Assembly (NCBI RefSeq): GCF_003590095.1 | Contig: NC_039481.1 | Coordinates: forward strand, 7,812,001-7,876,000 | Direction of reading: 5' to 3' | DNA: 64,000 nucleotides | Source of the DNA: Trichoplusia ni | Lineage: Eukaryota > Arthropoda > Insecta > Lepidoptera > Noctuidae | Part shown: piece after piece, positions 26,873-39,200 of the stretch | Position numbering within the stretch: the stretch's first letter is position 1 | Layout of the letters: each line of letters opens with the position of its first letter | Made by a program: the position numbers and the translations under genes | The notes under the pieces: model-generated | Told to the model about the DNA's origin: nothing | The model's database searches: none | What the model saw: only the letters and a program-made list of their open reading frames with translations

Positions 26873-28707
26873 AAATTGAAAGGGTAAAAAACTCAAATTA
26901 GCATTTATAATATTAGTTGGGAAAGTTTCTAAATATGATGTAGGTGTTATAGAGTTTTATGATAGAGTAATGTATGAGTTGTATAGTCTGTTTACATTTA
27001 ATATTTCGTGTCCAACACGCGACAGCCTATTCTTAATTGTAAGGTTGTGTCTACAGTGGTGGCAGTTTAAAGAGAACCTCAGTTTCGTCAGTCTCTTTAT
27101 CAACATCTCCAAAAAATCTGTGTAAGATCCATGTGGTATTCCTACGTTAGTTATTATTTGTATGAAAATCCATTTTAAATGGAAAAACAGATGAGAAATT
27201 AACATGCGGTTCAGACAAGTGATATACAATACATTTTGTATACGTTACTTATAATCTTAATTGTATTTTTTTAAACACCCCAACGGTAACACACATGACA
27301 AATCATCTTTAGCAGAATATCAAAGACTAGTAATACTATTTCTTGTCAATCGGATTCCCATATCCTATGATACCACAGATAGACAGACAATCCTCTTATT
27401 ACAAGAAAACGATCTTAAGGAACTTAAGAACACGATCACTTTAAAAACATTATTTTTTGCAAATACCATAAAGAATTTGATTGAAGTTTTGCATTTGAAG
27501 AATTTGATTTTTGAATAAACCTCATTGAAGACTCATCCTAACCGATACCGCCGCGGGGCATCAATACCTAAACAGTTCGAACATTTAAAATTATTGTTTT
27601 TATCGTCGATAAGTATGATAAAGTTAATTATAATTTCTCCTAATTATAAATAAGAATGGGTGTCGTAAAGATATTGATGTGCAGCATAATTAGAAGGCGG
27701 CACTTTGTTGGATATTATTTTAGATAGTCGGTATCAAACAGAGATGTTACTTGCTTATTGATTTGAATATTCGAGTGCTGTTCTCGTGTTATAGGAATTT
27801 AGAGATTTTTTAATGTCGTGAAGATGATTTACATTTAAAAGATGCAACGGTTATTAATTACCTTTAATTCGAGAGACTAATTTTTATACATTTTTATTGT
27901 TTTCGTTATGTCGAGTGTTTATTTGTATTTATAAGATTACTTAAGAACTTGATTTCAACTGTTTTTTTATGACTCTCGTCTCTACTCTTCTTATCGCTAC
28001 AGTGTTCCTCTCGATACTACTTTAATTGCGTTGTCACGTTTCCGCAACTATAATAACATTATTCAGGTGAGTGATGTGTAAAATCTGGTGCATCAGTAAA
28101 ATTATTTCAGTCTCCTTACGAGCTAAGCTCATTGTGTTTACCCTCACCTGAGTATTTTCCGTTTTGTCTAGAACACTCGCAGCAATCTCATCCTACCTGA
28201 TAGGATGATCCTTTTACGAATCCGACAAGACTCGGGCACGTTGCAACCACTACTCTAAGATAATACTCCTTATCTTTTAACTTGCTCGGAATGGCGGATG
28301 AATGGAAAAATACAGTTTTATGAGTATTTAACGATAGGAACTTTGTGAAATTTAATAAATGTCTTTGGTGTAAGTTATGTGCTCTTATAAAATTGAATTG
28401 GTTTCGCCAAAATACAAAATTGTTATTGTGAACAACTGACTTGAAAATTGAAAGGCTTTCGGAGTTAATTTCCAGGGGAATGAAATAAAATCATTTTATC
28501 TGAAAGCAAGATATATCATCTTTCTACGTGTCTTTTTTGAGAAAGCTGGAGTCAACGTTTCCTATCTGACTACCTTGAGAAGAAATGTCGAAATAAACTC
28601 AGGTCGATCGCAATCTCTTTTATAGTCCAGAGAATTTTAAAATACGACTAGAAATTTATAAACCAATTTAACTTACATGCTTTTCAGTTGTGTTTTATTT
28701 AATTTAG

Positions 28708-28741
28708 TTTTATTTTTCAATTAACAAAATGAAAAATAAAA
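28708..28741. repeat. Perfect 12-bp AT-rich hairpin
   Basis: TTTTATTTTTCA and TGAAAAATAAAA pair exactly around a ten-base loop. Low complexity lowers its weight. Confidence 0.5.
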
Positions 28742-28831
28742 ACCAACGCTTTTAACATAAACGTAGAGTGAAAAACTAGTTAAAATACATTTCTATTTTA
28801 CTATAGTATTTTAATTGCATCTGTTTTCCAG

Positions 28832-28910
28832 GCACTTGGGCAGTGACCACGCAACACGACACTACCGGCCGCAGGCGCCGGACTCGCCTGTACCTGTCGC
28901 GTGGCGCTAA
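28832..28910 (+). other. Candidate terminal exon, unidentified gene
   Basis: A good acceptor (atctgttttccag) is followed by an abrupt GC-rich stretch. From the second base, 25 codons read HLGSDHATRHYRPQ... and end SPVPVAWR then TAA. The third-base frame is also open for 28 codons (TWAVTTQHDTTGRRRR...) before TGA at 28918. No family is recognised, and no downstream donor of good quality was seen. Without a partner exon of matching phase this stays a guess. Confidence 0.2.
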
Positions 28911-29169
28911 CACCTGACTGCGCGACTGTACCTAATGAGCTGCGGTTTGCTCTCTCATACAAGTGTGGGGAGTAGTAGTGCCGTCGTATTTATACTTATA
29001 TGTTTTTTTACGGTTCATTTAATTAAGTTCAATTACATACCACTTTTGTATTTGATTTATAATTTTCGAGTAAAAATGTTTACAATATGAGAGACTACGT
29101 CACAATTCACCATTATTATGTATTTAGAAGGCAAATGGACAAAAAATCGTTCACCACGCTGGGCAACTG

Positions 29170-29325
29170 TTGTGAAGAACTTGGTTTTGATATGGAGAAC
29201 CAGTCCGTGAACTTATGTCCTAAAAAAGGTAGCTGACCAAGACTGGATGTTGGGGTTGTGGTGCAAGTAGGGGAGGCCTATGTCCAGCAGAGAAACTTAA
29301 TAGACTGAATTAATTGATTGATGTT
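29170..29325 (+). mobile_element. LINE 3' end fragment
   Basis: 'gactggatgttggggttg' is followed by 'ggggaggcctatgtccagca' and 'agactgaattaattgattga', a decayed form of the lepidopteran LINE end that normally closes with a run of 'gatgat' units. No coding part is present. Confidence 0.55.
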
Positions 29326-31087
29326 TTTAGGACATACCCTCTTATTTCAGCTATAACAAGGCTATAAAGGATTAAAAGGGTTCTTTCGCTAAACTAACGT
29401 CATAATATTTATGTAGAGTCGACATTATGCAGCTTTTACATAAACCCGCTTCATCGTAGAAACGTGGCGGTAAACTTTATCGCGTTTTCTATTCTATTCT
29501 TAGGAAATGTTTTTTGCCATAACATCCGTTATAGCTTGTTTTTATCTTTGGTTAAGCTGCTATGGTCCCTACCATAGGATGAGGATTGTTCTCGAGAACT
29601 TAATGGACCTTTTGTTTTGAAGCCTTTAAATTCTTCTAAAAGTCGTACATAAGTAAATGTTGAGTCATAGATTCATGTATTTTCGTTTATTTATTTCCGT
29701 TCCTCTGGTTCTTTAATTCGAAAGTTCAAAATTGGATTCCTTATCTTGGAGTCGCGGCAATTCTTTTTTTCGGTAAATTTAATGATTTTGTTGTTTTTTT
29801 TTTTTTGTAGTTGAGTAATATTTACACGGCTTTAGTATCAAACGATTTATACCAACGATAACAAGTAACATTAAAACAACAAGGCCAGAATGACTCCATA
29901 ACACAAACAGTCACATCGCCAATACAAAACATCAGATTTCTCGAAACTATTTTCAGATGTCACTGGTTCATGTGAAGATATAGCGCAAACGTTTGGACAC
30001 TACCACGTCTGTTAACTCGACGTTATTACTTAACTTGCAAACATATTACACCCTTTCTGACGCTGTTGGGTAAAAACGAAATAACGGTAAAAATATGCCA
30101 CTGTCCAATTTACCTGTACATATAGACAGACAAAATGACACTGTCTTAGAGATATCATAATATTATAGTTGCGTAACTCCTGGTCACTTGCGTTTCTCGG
30201 AAGCGCCGTTAGAGGGCGACACTAGTTAACTTCATGACCTGTAGATCTAAGATAATAAAGATTTAAGTATTAATTGTCACGAGAATTCCTAAGATCCCAA
30301 CCTTATGACCTCTGAGAGGAGGGATTTAGTATTCCAAGAATTGATTCTGTTATCATGATAGCATGCATATGCTGTTATGACATGGCGTACAGAATGAATG
30401 AAAATTAATGCTATAAAGCTAGTATTAGGCTTTGTCAAAAACTTTGTTGAAGTTCGCTTTGAGCTTAGTCAGATGTGATTTGAACATTTTCACAATAACC
30501 AAGTACTTTTGTTTAATAATAAAAGCCCGGGAAAAATACATGAAACTTAATAATATAAAAAAAAAGAGTTTTCATATAAAAGAGTTTAATATGGCATTAT
30601 TTATTTATTATATGTGTATAATAAAATTCCAATAAGGAATATTCATATTCTCAGCTAAGTTTCTAATTCTATTTGCAACTATTTTAGTGCTTTTAGATTA
30701 CGATAATAGTAAATTGTATTTGAGGATGTATTAAATATTATTATTGTGTACGTTTAGAATATCGCACACTAAAATAACCTAAAGGTCCACCGATAAAACT
30801 CAAAATAAAAAATGCTCTTCAGTATAATCTATACAAAGATAACTTTAATAAATACTCATTTGAAATAAACTCCTTGGACGTCATGTCTCTTTAGAACATC
30901 TTTGAGGTGAATCCCCAAAACGAACGCAGTTCAAAGTCTTTTAAAGTCTAGACTACAGACGGTAACGTGATTAATCTAAAAGTTTGTATGTATGACTCAT
31001 GCTGTACGAGAATCGATTTTAAAGTCACTCTTGTCTGTCGTCCATCTGTTAACTTACCAAGGTCTCTACCACTAAGAAGATTGTTGA

Positions 31088-31147
31088 AAGTGTGTAAGGG
31101 ATGGCGCATTACACTGAACGTAGTGGTGTCTCGCTTCCACATTAGCA
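31088..31147. repeat. Hairpin family copy
   Basis: A degraded left arm ('gtgtgtaagggatggcgc') precedes an intact right arm 'gtgtctcgcttccacatt'. Confidence 0.45.
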
Positions 31148-31320
31148 ACGGTCGTTTTTAAGATTTAGTAGTACAGGCTTTGATATATCGTTTGTGTTTT
31201 TGTCTATTACCTTAGTTGTAACTAAACTAAGAATAATCGGAAGAAATTATGACTTTTTTTTAAAGAGTGCACTAGAATTTATAGTCAAAGATTGTTGTAA
31301 GTTGTATGTTTGGTATATAC

Positions 31321-31343
31321 CTACCTACATACATACATACATA
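31321..31343. repeat. Short ACAT/ACCT microsatellite
   Basis: 'ctacctacatacatacatac' followed by 'ata': about five tetranucleotide units, partly varied. Confidence 0.7.
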
Positions 31344-31663
31344 TCTACTTGCAGTTCCAGTTGGTTTTAAAAGTGTATCCTTCAGTTTACAACACACATT
31401 TAATGAAATAAAATGTTTATACCAATGAAATTAAGAATAAAGTTAATGGTAATTTTGTTTGCAGTTAAATAAAGCTTTTGGTTAATAGTCAAACAGCAAT
31501 CGTAAACCACTAACCATAATTATTTAAAACGAAGTGGCATTTCAATTATTTACACTCAATTATTAACATTGCTATATTATTTCCGCATGTTTCATATTAA
31601 ATAACATTCCTAACATGGTACTGTGGATTAACTGTAAGCTTTTAGCAAGAATTTTGTAATTTT

Positions 31664-31716
31664 AAGAGTGAGATAGCGCTCTACATAGCCCATAGCTGCG
31701 TCTCGTTTCCACATTA
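31664..31716. repeat. Hairpin family copy
   Basis: 'agagtgagatagcgctctac' is followed by 'atagctgcgtctcgtttcca', close to the general form of the family. It lies about 0.55 kb from the previous copy. Confidence 0.5.
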
Positions 31717-32689
31717 AAAGTTCTCTTTGATTTAATTAAACAAGTTCCAAATGTTACATGCACGAACCTTCCCCGGCTCAGTCATGTATTTAATCATTTA
31801 AATTCATCAATTCCACTCAATCGTAAATGTGTTTAATAGATCAAACAAGGGTAATCTCATTGCTTTGTAAAGGCAATAGTCAAATAACCTCTTTGTGTCA
31901 AATTGAATTGGAATTAGATACAAGGTTTATTATAATACTTTTACAACTCTTTTCCATGTTTTAATAGTTTTATCTTACTGTATTTCAGATATTTGAGAAG
32001 ACTGCGTGGGGCTCCCCAAGCGTGAGTAATGAAAATCCATCGCCTTCGGGGTCTATCTTCGGCTACTCGCATGGGATTTAAAGAGAGAATTATACATAAA
32101 AACATCAAGACAAATTAAAACCACAATTGCTGATATGAATACCTACTCTTTACTCAAGATACGTATCTGATATAAAAAATTAAGGTATACCTACAGCTTG
32201 TTCTGTAAGCAACCTTCTTCAAAACTGGCGCAATATGATTGATGCGACTCCGGAATCAAATTGAAAGGCAATAACAGAGTATTGAATGCAAATATAGGTA
32301 GTATCGGATCTTGCCTCGTGTAAGCAATTGTACGAGATGAGTGGAGTCCGACAATCGACCAAATGAACCGTGAAATGGCAGATACAGAGCCTGACTTATG
32401 CTGGCAGTTATTCGATACGACTGCCTGATGCCCGGACGAAATAGATGCCGCCGCAAATATCGCCGCGAATATACTTATATAGGAAGGACTTGGTTTTTGT
32501 TATATTTGGAAGATATGTTTTCGTGAAATGAAATATTTGGAAGAGTAATGTTATCAGTCTTTATATAAGACACAGAATAGAGTTGTCAAATAGTAGTTTT
32601 AGTTTTATGTGACAATTTATTAAGATAATTGTTAAAAAAGCAACGTCCAGATGTATTCATAAGTCTACTTCTGGACAGAAAATATTAAA

Positions 32690-32840
32690 AAAATGGAAAA
32701 CCGCGAACACTAACAATAACCGCATCCAAATCGGTTCACTCGTTTAGGCGCTACAGTGCTACAGACAGCACACAAACCGATACATAGACAGACGGACAGA
32801 CTCACATCGCTGTCAAATTTTTACGTAGGGGTAAACCCCT
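32690..32840 (+). mobile_element. LINE 3' fragment with CAGACA-type tail
   Basis: 'aataaccgcatccaaatcgg' then 'ttcactcgtttaggcgctac' leads into repeated 'acagaca', 'catagacagacggacagac' wording, as in common lepidopteran LINE tails. It is non-coding and old. Confidence 0.5.
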
Positions 32841-35789
32841 TAATCACTTTTGTTCTATAGTTCAAAATCTTCTAAAAACCATGTTTAGTTTCATATCGTT
32901 AAAACTAGTGCTTCGAAATCGTACATTACAGTGTTATTATGACTAGGCCGACGGCATACAATGGTCTCCATGAATAAAATAACTGAAACGGGGACAGTCG
33001 CTGCAGTATGCTTCGCTACGTTTCATATCTACACGTTCTTTTGATCGTCACTACAATGCACTTGACGTGTTTGGTGTGCAGTACTTGCTTTATTATGTCA
33101 GCTTGATGGTTGTAGTCGGTAATTAAAAGGGGACTCACGATAGACTGCTGAAAAGCAACTTATGATTAAGATGTACTCGAAATGATGGTTGGTTACTTTA
33201 TGACACCTTCATTCATGAAGACTTGCGGCGATATTATAATTGTATATCATTGGTCTAAAATTCTTAAATAGAGTTTACATAGAAAACAAACAAATGTAAG
33301 GAGATGACAGGTCAAAGTCACGTGATTTTTGTAACGAGATGTCATTTTACGTACTCGGACATACGTTCGAGCGATGTTTTTGACATTTGAGTACAGCGGC
33401 TGTTCCCTCTTTGTTACAGTTTATTTTTAACGAAACACTAAAAATTTATAATAACGTTGTAGTTCACACTTACCGGTTTACATACGACTCAGTGTTACTT
33501 TTAACCAATGTTTCGTTACCTACTTACTTTTCACTCTTAAACCCATCCTGTCCATGTAGAAACATGGTTCGTTATTACTTTAACGAACGTAAACAAAGTT
33601 TCAAACTAAGCGGATTTAACACCAACTTGGATATTTAAAATTAAAAATGAATCGTGTTTTTCAAAGAGTTTAGAAGTTTCATTAAAAATGAAGGGGATTA
33701 GTAACACCGCTCGCCGTTTAAAACTTTCCTGCTCACGGCGTTTTTCGTAATTCATTTAGCACTGGATTCTGAGCACGTGTTGAGAGATTCGTACTGAATA
33801 CACGACGAGTTTATCGAGCTTATTATGTACGAAGATTTTCTTGTTACACGAATATAAAGGCAAACAGAGGATGGAGGTATCGCTGAGGGTATGTAAATTG
33901 TATATAACTTGGGCTACTTCGTACTCGGGACTCGGTAATAAAACAAAGACTTGTATAGTACAGAATTTATTTCCATATTATATACTCAGATATAACAGCA
34001 ATTGTCTCGGTTCCACTCCATATACTCTCCAACAATATTTACATTGAGTTTAGGCGTCATGTCGCTACGCTGTTCGCGGTGTGATTTGGGAGCGCGCGCT
34101 TGCGACTATTATTATTGCACCAGTTACAAGTATTGGGGAATGTGTTTCGCAATACAATACATTTCAACAATATCCAATAATAACTCTGTGTAATGTTGTA
34201 GAATTATTATTATTCTGTTTATTTAGATCAATTCCATGCATTTACCGTGAGCAGGCTTTGACTGTTCTATCGGACTACGCTCCGGGTGTTGCAATAATGA
34301 TGATGACAACGAACCTATATATAGGTTGACAGTTAATTAGAGTGATTCTGGTTATAACAATATAGTAAATAAAGTTATATTTTGTTGCATGTGACTTGAA
34401 AGCTTGCGAAATCCCTTGCGACTAGAGAAATAAAATTCTTATTTCAAGACGATTAAAAAAACTGTCAAAGTTGTCCAAATTATTCCATTACATGAAAATT
34501 GATGAAATATCGAAATTATTTGTAATATTCGGTCCTCTTAATCTATTCTCCAAAATATAGTTCTGAGGCCATTCAACTGGTCTCAACAACTTCATTTTTG
34601 TCTGTTATAGTGTGATTAGTATGTGACAGCGTTATAATAGGAGTATGGATAACAGCGTGGGTCGGCTCATTATTGATTTATAAGTGTTGGCGACAGTTCC
34701 AAACTTCCACGAAGGTTAACAATACTTGAGATTTATTATATTAAGTATTCCGCTATTGGATATTTTATGGCAATTTAATATACATAGGTTGTCGCAAGCC
34801 GCTTGTTTGTTCATTTTATTCCTGTACACAATGCTTATTAACGTTTTTGATAGAGTCGTTTAATCTTAACACATTTCTGATATTAGATTTATTAGATGAA
34901 CAAGTCTGAAAATTTTTTATAACGTCATTAAGAATCTGTTTTTAAAACAATTTTCACATTCCCTCGATTTAATCGTCACAGGTAAACTTCATACTCTTAT
35001 TTCTTACACGAGTAATAATTTTCCAATTTAATTTTCTCAAGATTTCAGTTTTCCGATCCCGTTCAGACTTGTTCAATTAGCTCCTGTTCCGTAGCGACAT
35101 GTCCCACACACCGTCTGGTCCTCACATCAACAATCCGTCTCTACGTACATACAAAACGTCAAGCGGCCATTACATGACCCCAAGACTATATTCACTAATC
35201 TTTAAAGCAATTTACAAACGTATTTTTATTGCTACATATAACTTATATTTTTATTTTATATTTTTTTTTGTCTTGTCATATTGTTCGCACTACCATACTG
35301 CTTTATATACTGAAACTAAATATTGATCAGAATAAACATGGTTTAGGCCCGTGTTAAATAAATTATACACAACAAACATATAGCTAAGTAGTTATTACAT
35401 CTTTTAGTATTACTTTTCGTTAAGATGGAACTTTTTGCATTCAAATGTTTCAGAACATGTTACATGATGTGTACAAAGGAATCCATTACAAACACAATAC
35501 GATGCAACGCGAGCATCAACTTACCAACTAATCAGTATCACATAAAATAATATTAGTTTAAATTATGACTTAATTAATATTATAAATAATAATATCCGTA
35601 ATATTAATATGGCAACGAAATATATTTACTAGCTAAGCACCTAGACCAGTAGGGTTTCAGGTATTTACACAATCTGTACACAAAAACCTTATTTAAGAGT
35701 TATCACTCGAATCTAATCGTTATACATTTTCTTAATAAAATTATTGCCAATCAGCTAGTGTTCAACAATGATTAAAGTTTTTCAAATAA

Positions 35790-35795
35790 TTTATT
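35790..35795 (-). promoter_or_regulatory. Candidate polyadenylation signal for the glypican
   Basis: Read on the minus strand this is AATAAA, about 340 nt beyond the glypican stop codon, and it is the first such hexamer I found downstream. Further ones occur near 35225-35260. If used, it implies a short 3' UTR of roughly 0.35 kb; a later site would give about 0.9 kb or more. Only transcript ends can decide. Confidence 0.3.
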
Positions 35796-36136
35796 ATTAT
35801 TATGACAATTAATTTCACAATCACCTCGAAGTTTTTAAATGCAGAAGTATAGTAAAGCTTCCATTACAATGTATATTTCCACCTAAATCTAAAAGATTCT
35901 TCAAAAAAATATTTACAAAATGAAGACAACATCGATATGCACTGTACATTTACAAACGTTAAATATCTTTAAATGCCGAGATAGTCGTCTGCATTGTAAC
36001 TACGGGACTGGCGCACTCTCCGGGATCCCGCTCCGGGACTAGGTGGGTCCGCACTGCGCATCACTCACTATGTGGTCATGTGGTCACTGGTGACGTCATA
36101 GTATTGATATGGTGATTCTTACGTGCGTGTGTTGGT

Positions 36137-36270
36137 TTATGTGAGCGCGGCGAGCGCGGCGGCGAGCGCGCACAGCGCCAGCGCCGCGCACGACGCGCGC
36201 GCAGCGCCCGAGCTCAACACCTTCGGCGTGGACGAGTCGGGGGGCGACTCGTTGAAGTACGGTTTGCTCT
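36137..36270 (-). CDS. dlp: Glypican terminal exon, GPI-anchor signal and stop
   Basis: 134 nt after attgtcccaacag: two bases completing Gln, then 43 residues and TAA. It opens SKPYFNES (an NES sequon, weakened by a following proline) and runs through SSTPKVLSSGAARA to a C-terminal tail of about 18 hydrophobic residues made almost wholly of Ala, Leu and Cys, ending LAALT. This is the layout of a GPI transamidase signal: small residues for anchor attachment (SSG or SGA, near visible residues 486-489), a short spacer with Arg, and a hydrophobic end with no charged tail. The DNA of the tail is strongly GCG/CTC-rich. Confidence 0.9.
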
Positions 36271-39200
36271 CTGTTGGGACAATACGAGGTGGATTAGAGC
36301 TAGAGCAAAAGCACTTAAAATTCTAAATATTGAAAACAAATGGTACGACATTATACCTAAATAATCCCTTGAATTGCATTTTTTTTTCTGGATAAATAAG
36401 AACAAGACAACACGAGAATGAGTTATTACTTATTTAAAATTATTTATAACTCATTTATTTAAAACTCATTTTACACTGCTACTAGCTAATACGTAAACTC
36501 ACCAATTTACCAACTTAACTACCCAGGTCACTGACCGAGTGTTCAAATTTCTCCATTACACTTATGACACGTCCAAACCTGTTCAAAACGTTCCTACTGA
36601 ATACTGAGTATACTCACGTCCGTCATGGTCGCCGGAGCCGTCGTCGCCGGATCCCTCGGAGTCGTAGTCGTCAGGATAGTTGCGGCCGGAGCCCGAGCCC
36701 TCCTCGCCCGCCTCGTCGCCCTGCATGAACGACTCCGCCGTCAACTCCTTGCTGCGCGAGTATGATACTAGCAACTGTGGACAAATATACCATGATATAA
36801 CAAGTCTTACACAAATCACTATATTCGTAATATTGCACACCGTAAGATTAACAGTTCCCAGTTATTGTGTGTGGGGAAAGATGGTCAAAACATTAGTTGC
36901 ATTAGTAGTACCTTATCATTTTTTTTTCGCGATCACCTACACTGAAGCGTAAACATTAAAAGAAAACGACATCACGTGCTGAATCCTTCCGTCCTTGAAA
37001 ATTTATATCAGCCGCAAAAAATGCATCTAGATATTTAGAAATACATTTTAGACCCTTGGCTGAAACTTCTTAGGAAATCTCAATATAATTTTCTGAATGA
37101 AACTCCCAGATTGTTAATATATGAGTTCATTATACAAGCTCATCAAGAACTTAATTATTTTCGTAATGAGGAAGTACAGATATTGGTCGCGACATTTTGT
37201 TTCTGATTCGTATTCCTCATTGCTGAGGATCGTGACCCAATTCAGAGCTGTCTTGGCATGCAGTGTTTGGCGCCACGGTATAAATATCCCATATGACAAA
37301 TTATATTTATGGATGATTTACACATTTTTCGTCACCTTAACGTTTTGGTATTCAAAAATATGGGAAAATATTTGTGTTGTGATGGCAGTACGAAAATATA
37401 TGTGTCCTGTTTAAAAATCAAAATATTTGGAAGCTTCTCTATGTATTTACCTGTCTAGCCTGTTGCAGCCTGTCAGCTAAGGCGGCGACTCTTGCATCCT
37501 GTGGTGGACTACCGCTGATCTCCGGGTTGTACTTCTGGTCGCTCAGCGAGGCCGATGCTACCAGCGGCTTCGTGTAACTAAACAAACAGAAAACATGAGT
37601 TCAAATTTGTTCTAGGAAGCCGCATTACTCAGTTTTAAAAGTTACTGTTGTATGTTTACTTACTCTCCAATAGCATTTCCATTCCAACAACGTTCATTAT
37701 TGTCAGCAGCGAAGTCAGGTTCATTGCACAGTCTGTCAGCCAGAGTAGCGAACAACTTCTTGGTTGAAGCAAGAGTGGCAGCAAACTGCAGGAGTTCAGT
37801 GTCTGGTGGAGGGGCTCGGAGGTTCTCGCGTCGGATGGAGCCTGATGTGGGGCGCGGTGACGTCAGCGCAGGACCGTCCAGCGTGGCCGGAGGACCGCAT
37901 TCCTGGCGAACCTGGGAACAAGTATTATGGAATTACCTTTCTACTTTTTATAGTGCTGAAATTGCTGAAGACGCTGTAAATAAGGATATGAAGTTCTGTT
38001 ATATGCACTCAAAGACATTACCAATTAAAGAGACTTTTTATGAGTACGAGGTTATCTCATTACCAATGCGGAAACTACTGATTGAAAGCTAGTTAGTAAT
38101 ATAATATGATGCAATCACAGTAGCAAACAAGGAATGCGTTACCGCTAGCCTTATAACTAGCAAAAACGGAGATATAATCAGCAAACGTTCCACACAAGAT
38201 GAAGACAAACGACGCTGTAGTTCCGTCGATACCGTCATGTCATTTGTCAGCGGGAGACGCCGGCCGCCGCGAACATCGCTTGAATATCATCGGGGATCAC
38301 GGAAATAGATGGAGGTGCGAATAACCGGTCAGGGCGCCTACCACCAGCTCCTAAAGTGAGACTGTTGAATGTGGGAGCGAGATACCGCTCTCACATGTTA
38401 ATAGTGTGCTCTCGCTTCAACAACTACATTAGTCTCTCTTTTAGAGATGGCCATATGCTCCAAGCTAACACTGCTTTTGTTTTGATTTAATTGAAAGGAA
38501 AATTAGAGACCTGACGATTGAATTATAACTTCAGTATGATCGTAACAAGCTCTAAAATCGTCACAGTCGCATAGAAATAGGTAAGACATTCCATTTTGTT
38601 ATAACTTTGCAACATAAAACATAGGTATTCTAAAACGTTATGTGTTGTTTTTAGGAGAGCCTAGTAGTTCCGCCACATTCCACATTAATTCGATGAATTG
38701 TGTATCTTTATGTAGGTGTAGTTATAACTATATTGCAAAATATCTTACATTATTAATGAGTGTTGTAATAAATTAGCGTGTAAATGTATTGTCATTGTCA
38801 TTTATTGTAGAAGCAATATTGCTCTCTCATTTTTCTGCAACTTATTTATGAGTTGACTTGGCGTACCTAATATACATGTAATAAAAATATTACGTGTTTC
38901 TATGGATTAGAAACAATATTATAGATGGTTGATGTGCATAACAGCATCAAAACAAATAACCCGAGTTTCCTCTTAAAGCAGACTGCAAACTTGTAACGAA
39001 CAATTGAACTTTCAAAAGGGATTCAAATGCAACTAATCTAACCATTCGCATTCGCATATTGTGTAATCTACAGCTCAGTCAATACTGCACTCTTCACGTG
39101 TAGTTATTAGCGAGTGCGGATCGCGCGTGCTCGAGTGAACGGCCGCGGCGACTCGCGACACGCAAATAAACCACAACAAGCAAGCCGACGCAAATAGGCG

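Larger units (their letters stand above)
19375..28831. other. Non-coding block, 9.5 kb
   Basis: AT-rich with no established gene. It holds the RTE-like fragment (23690-24114), a SINE head (26780-26872) and GC-rich patches near 20170-20470 and 25490-25640. One segment at 28003-28066 is bounded by a good acceptor and donor. Confidence 0.6.
28911..36136. other. Downstream flank of the glypican, 7.2 kb
   Basis: The right end is the glypican 3' UTR (minus strand), probably from 36136 down to about 35770 if the first AATAAA is used. The remainder has LINE fragments (29170-29325, 32690-32840), two hairpin-family copies, a microsatellite and no established gene. Confidence 0.55.

Noticed and set aside
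27261..27518. 85-codon plus-strand frame
   Set aside because: No recognised motif, and the second half is Lys/Leu/Asn/Phe-rich as expected from AT-rich DNA; not enough to call a gene.
36123..36326. Plus-strand frame beginning with an Ala/Ser-rich stretch resembling a signal peptide
   Set aside because: It is the antisense of the GPI-signal exon; the GCG-rich repeats read as Ala/Ser on either strand.
37652..38092. 146-codon plus-strand open frame, the longest apart from the LINE
   Set aside because: It is antisense to the CGPP/CWNG exon of the glypican. Its residues match nothing, while the minus-strand frame has perfect family motifs and splice phases.
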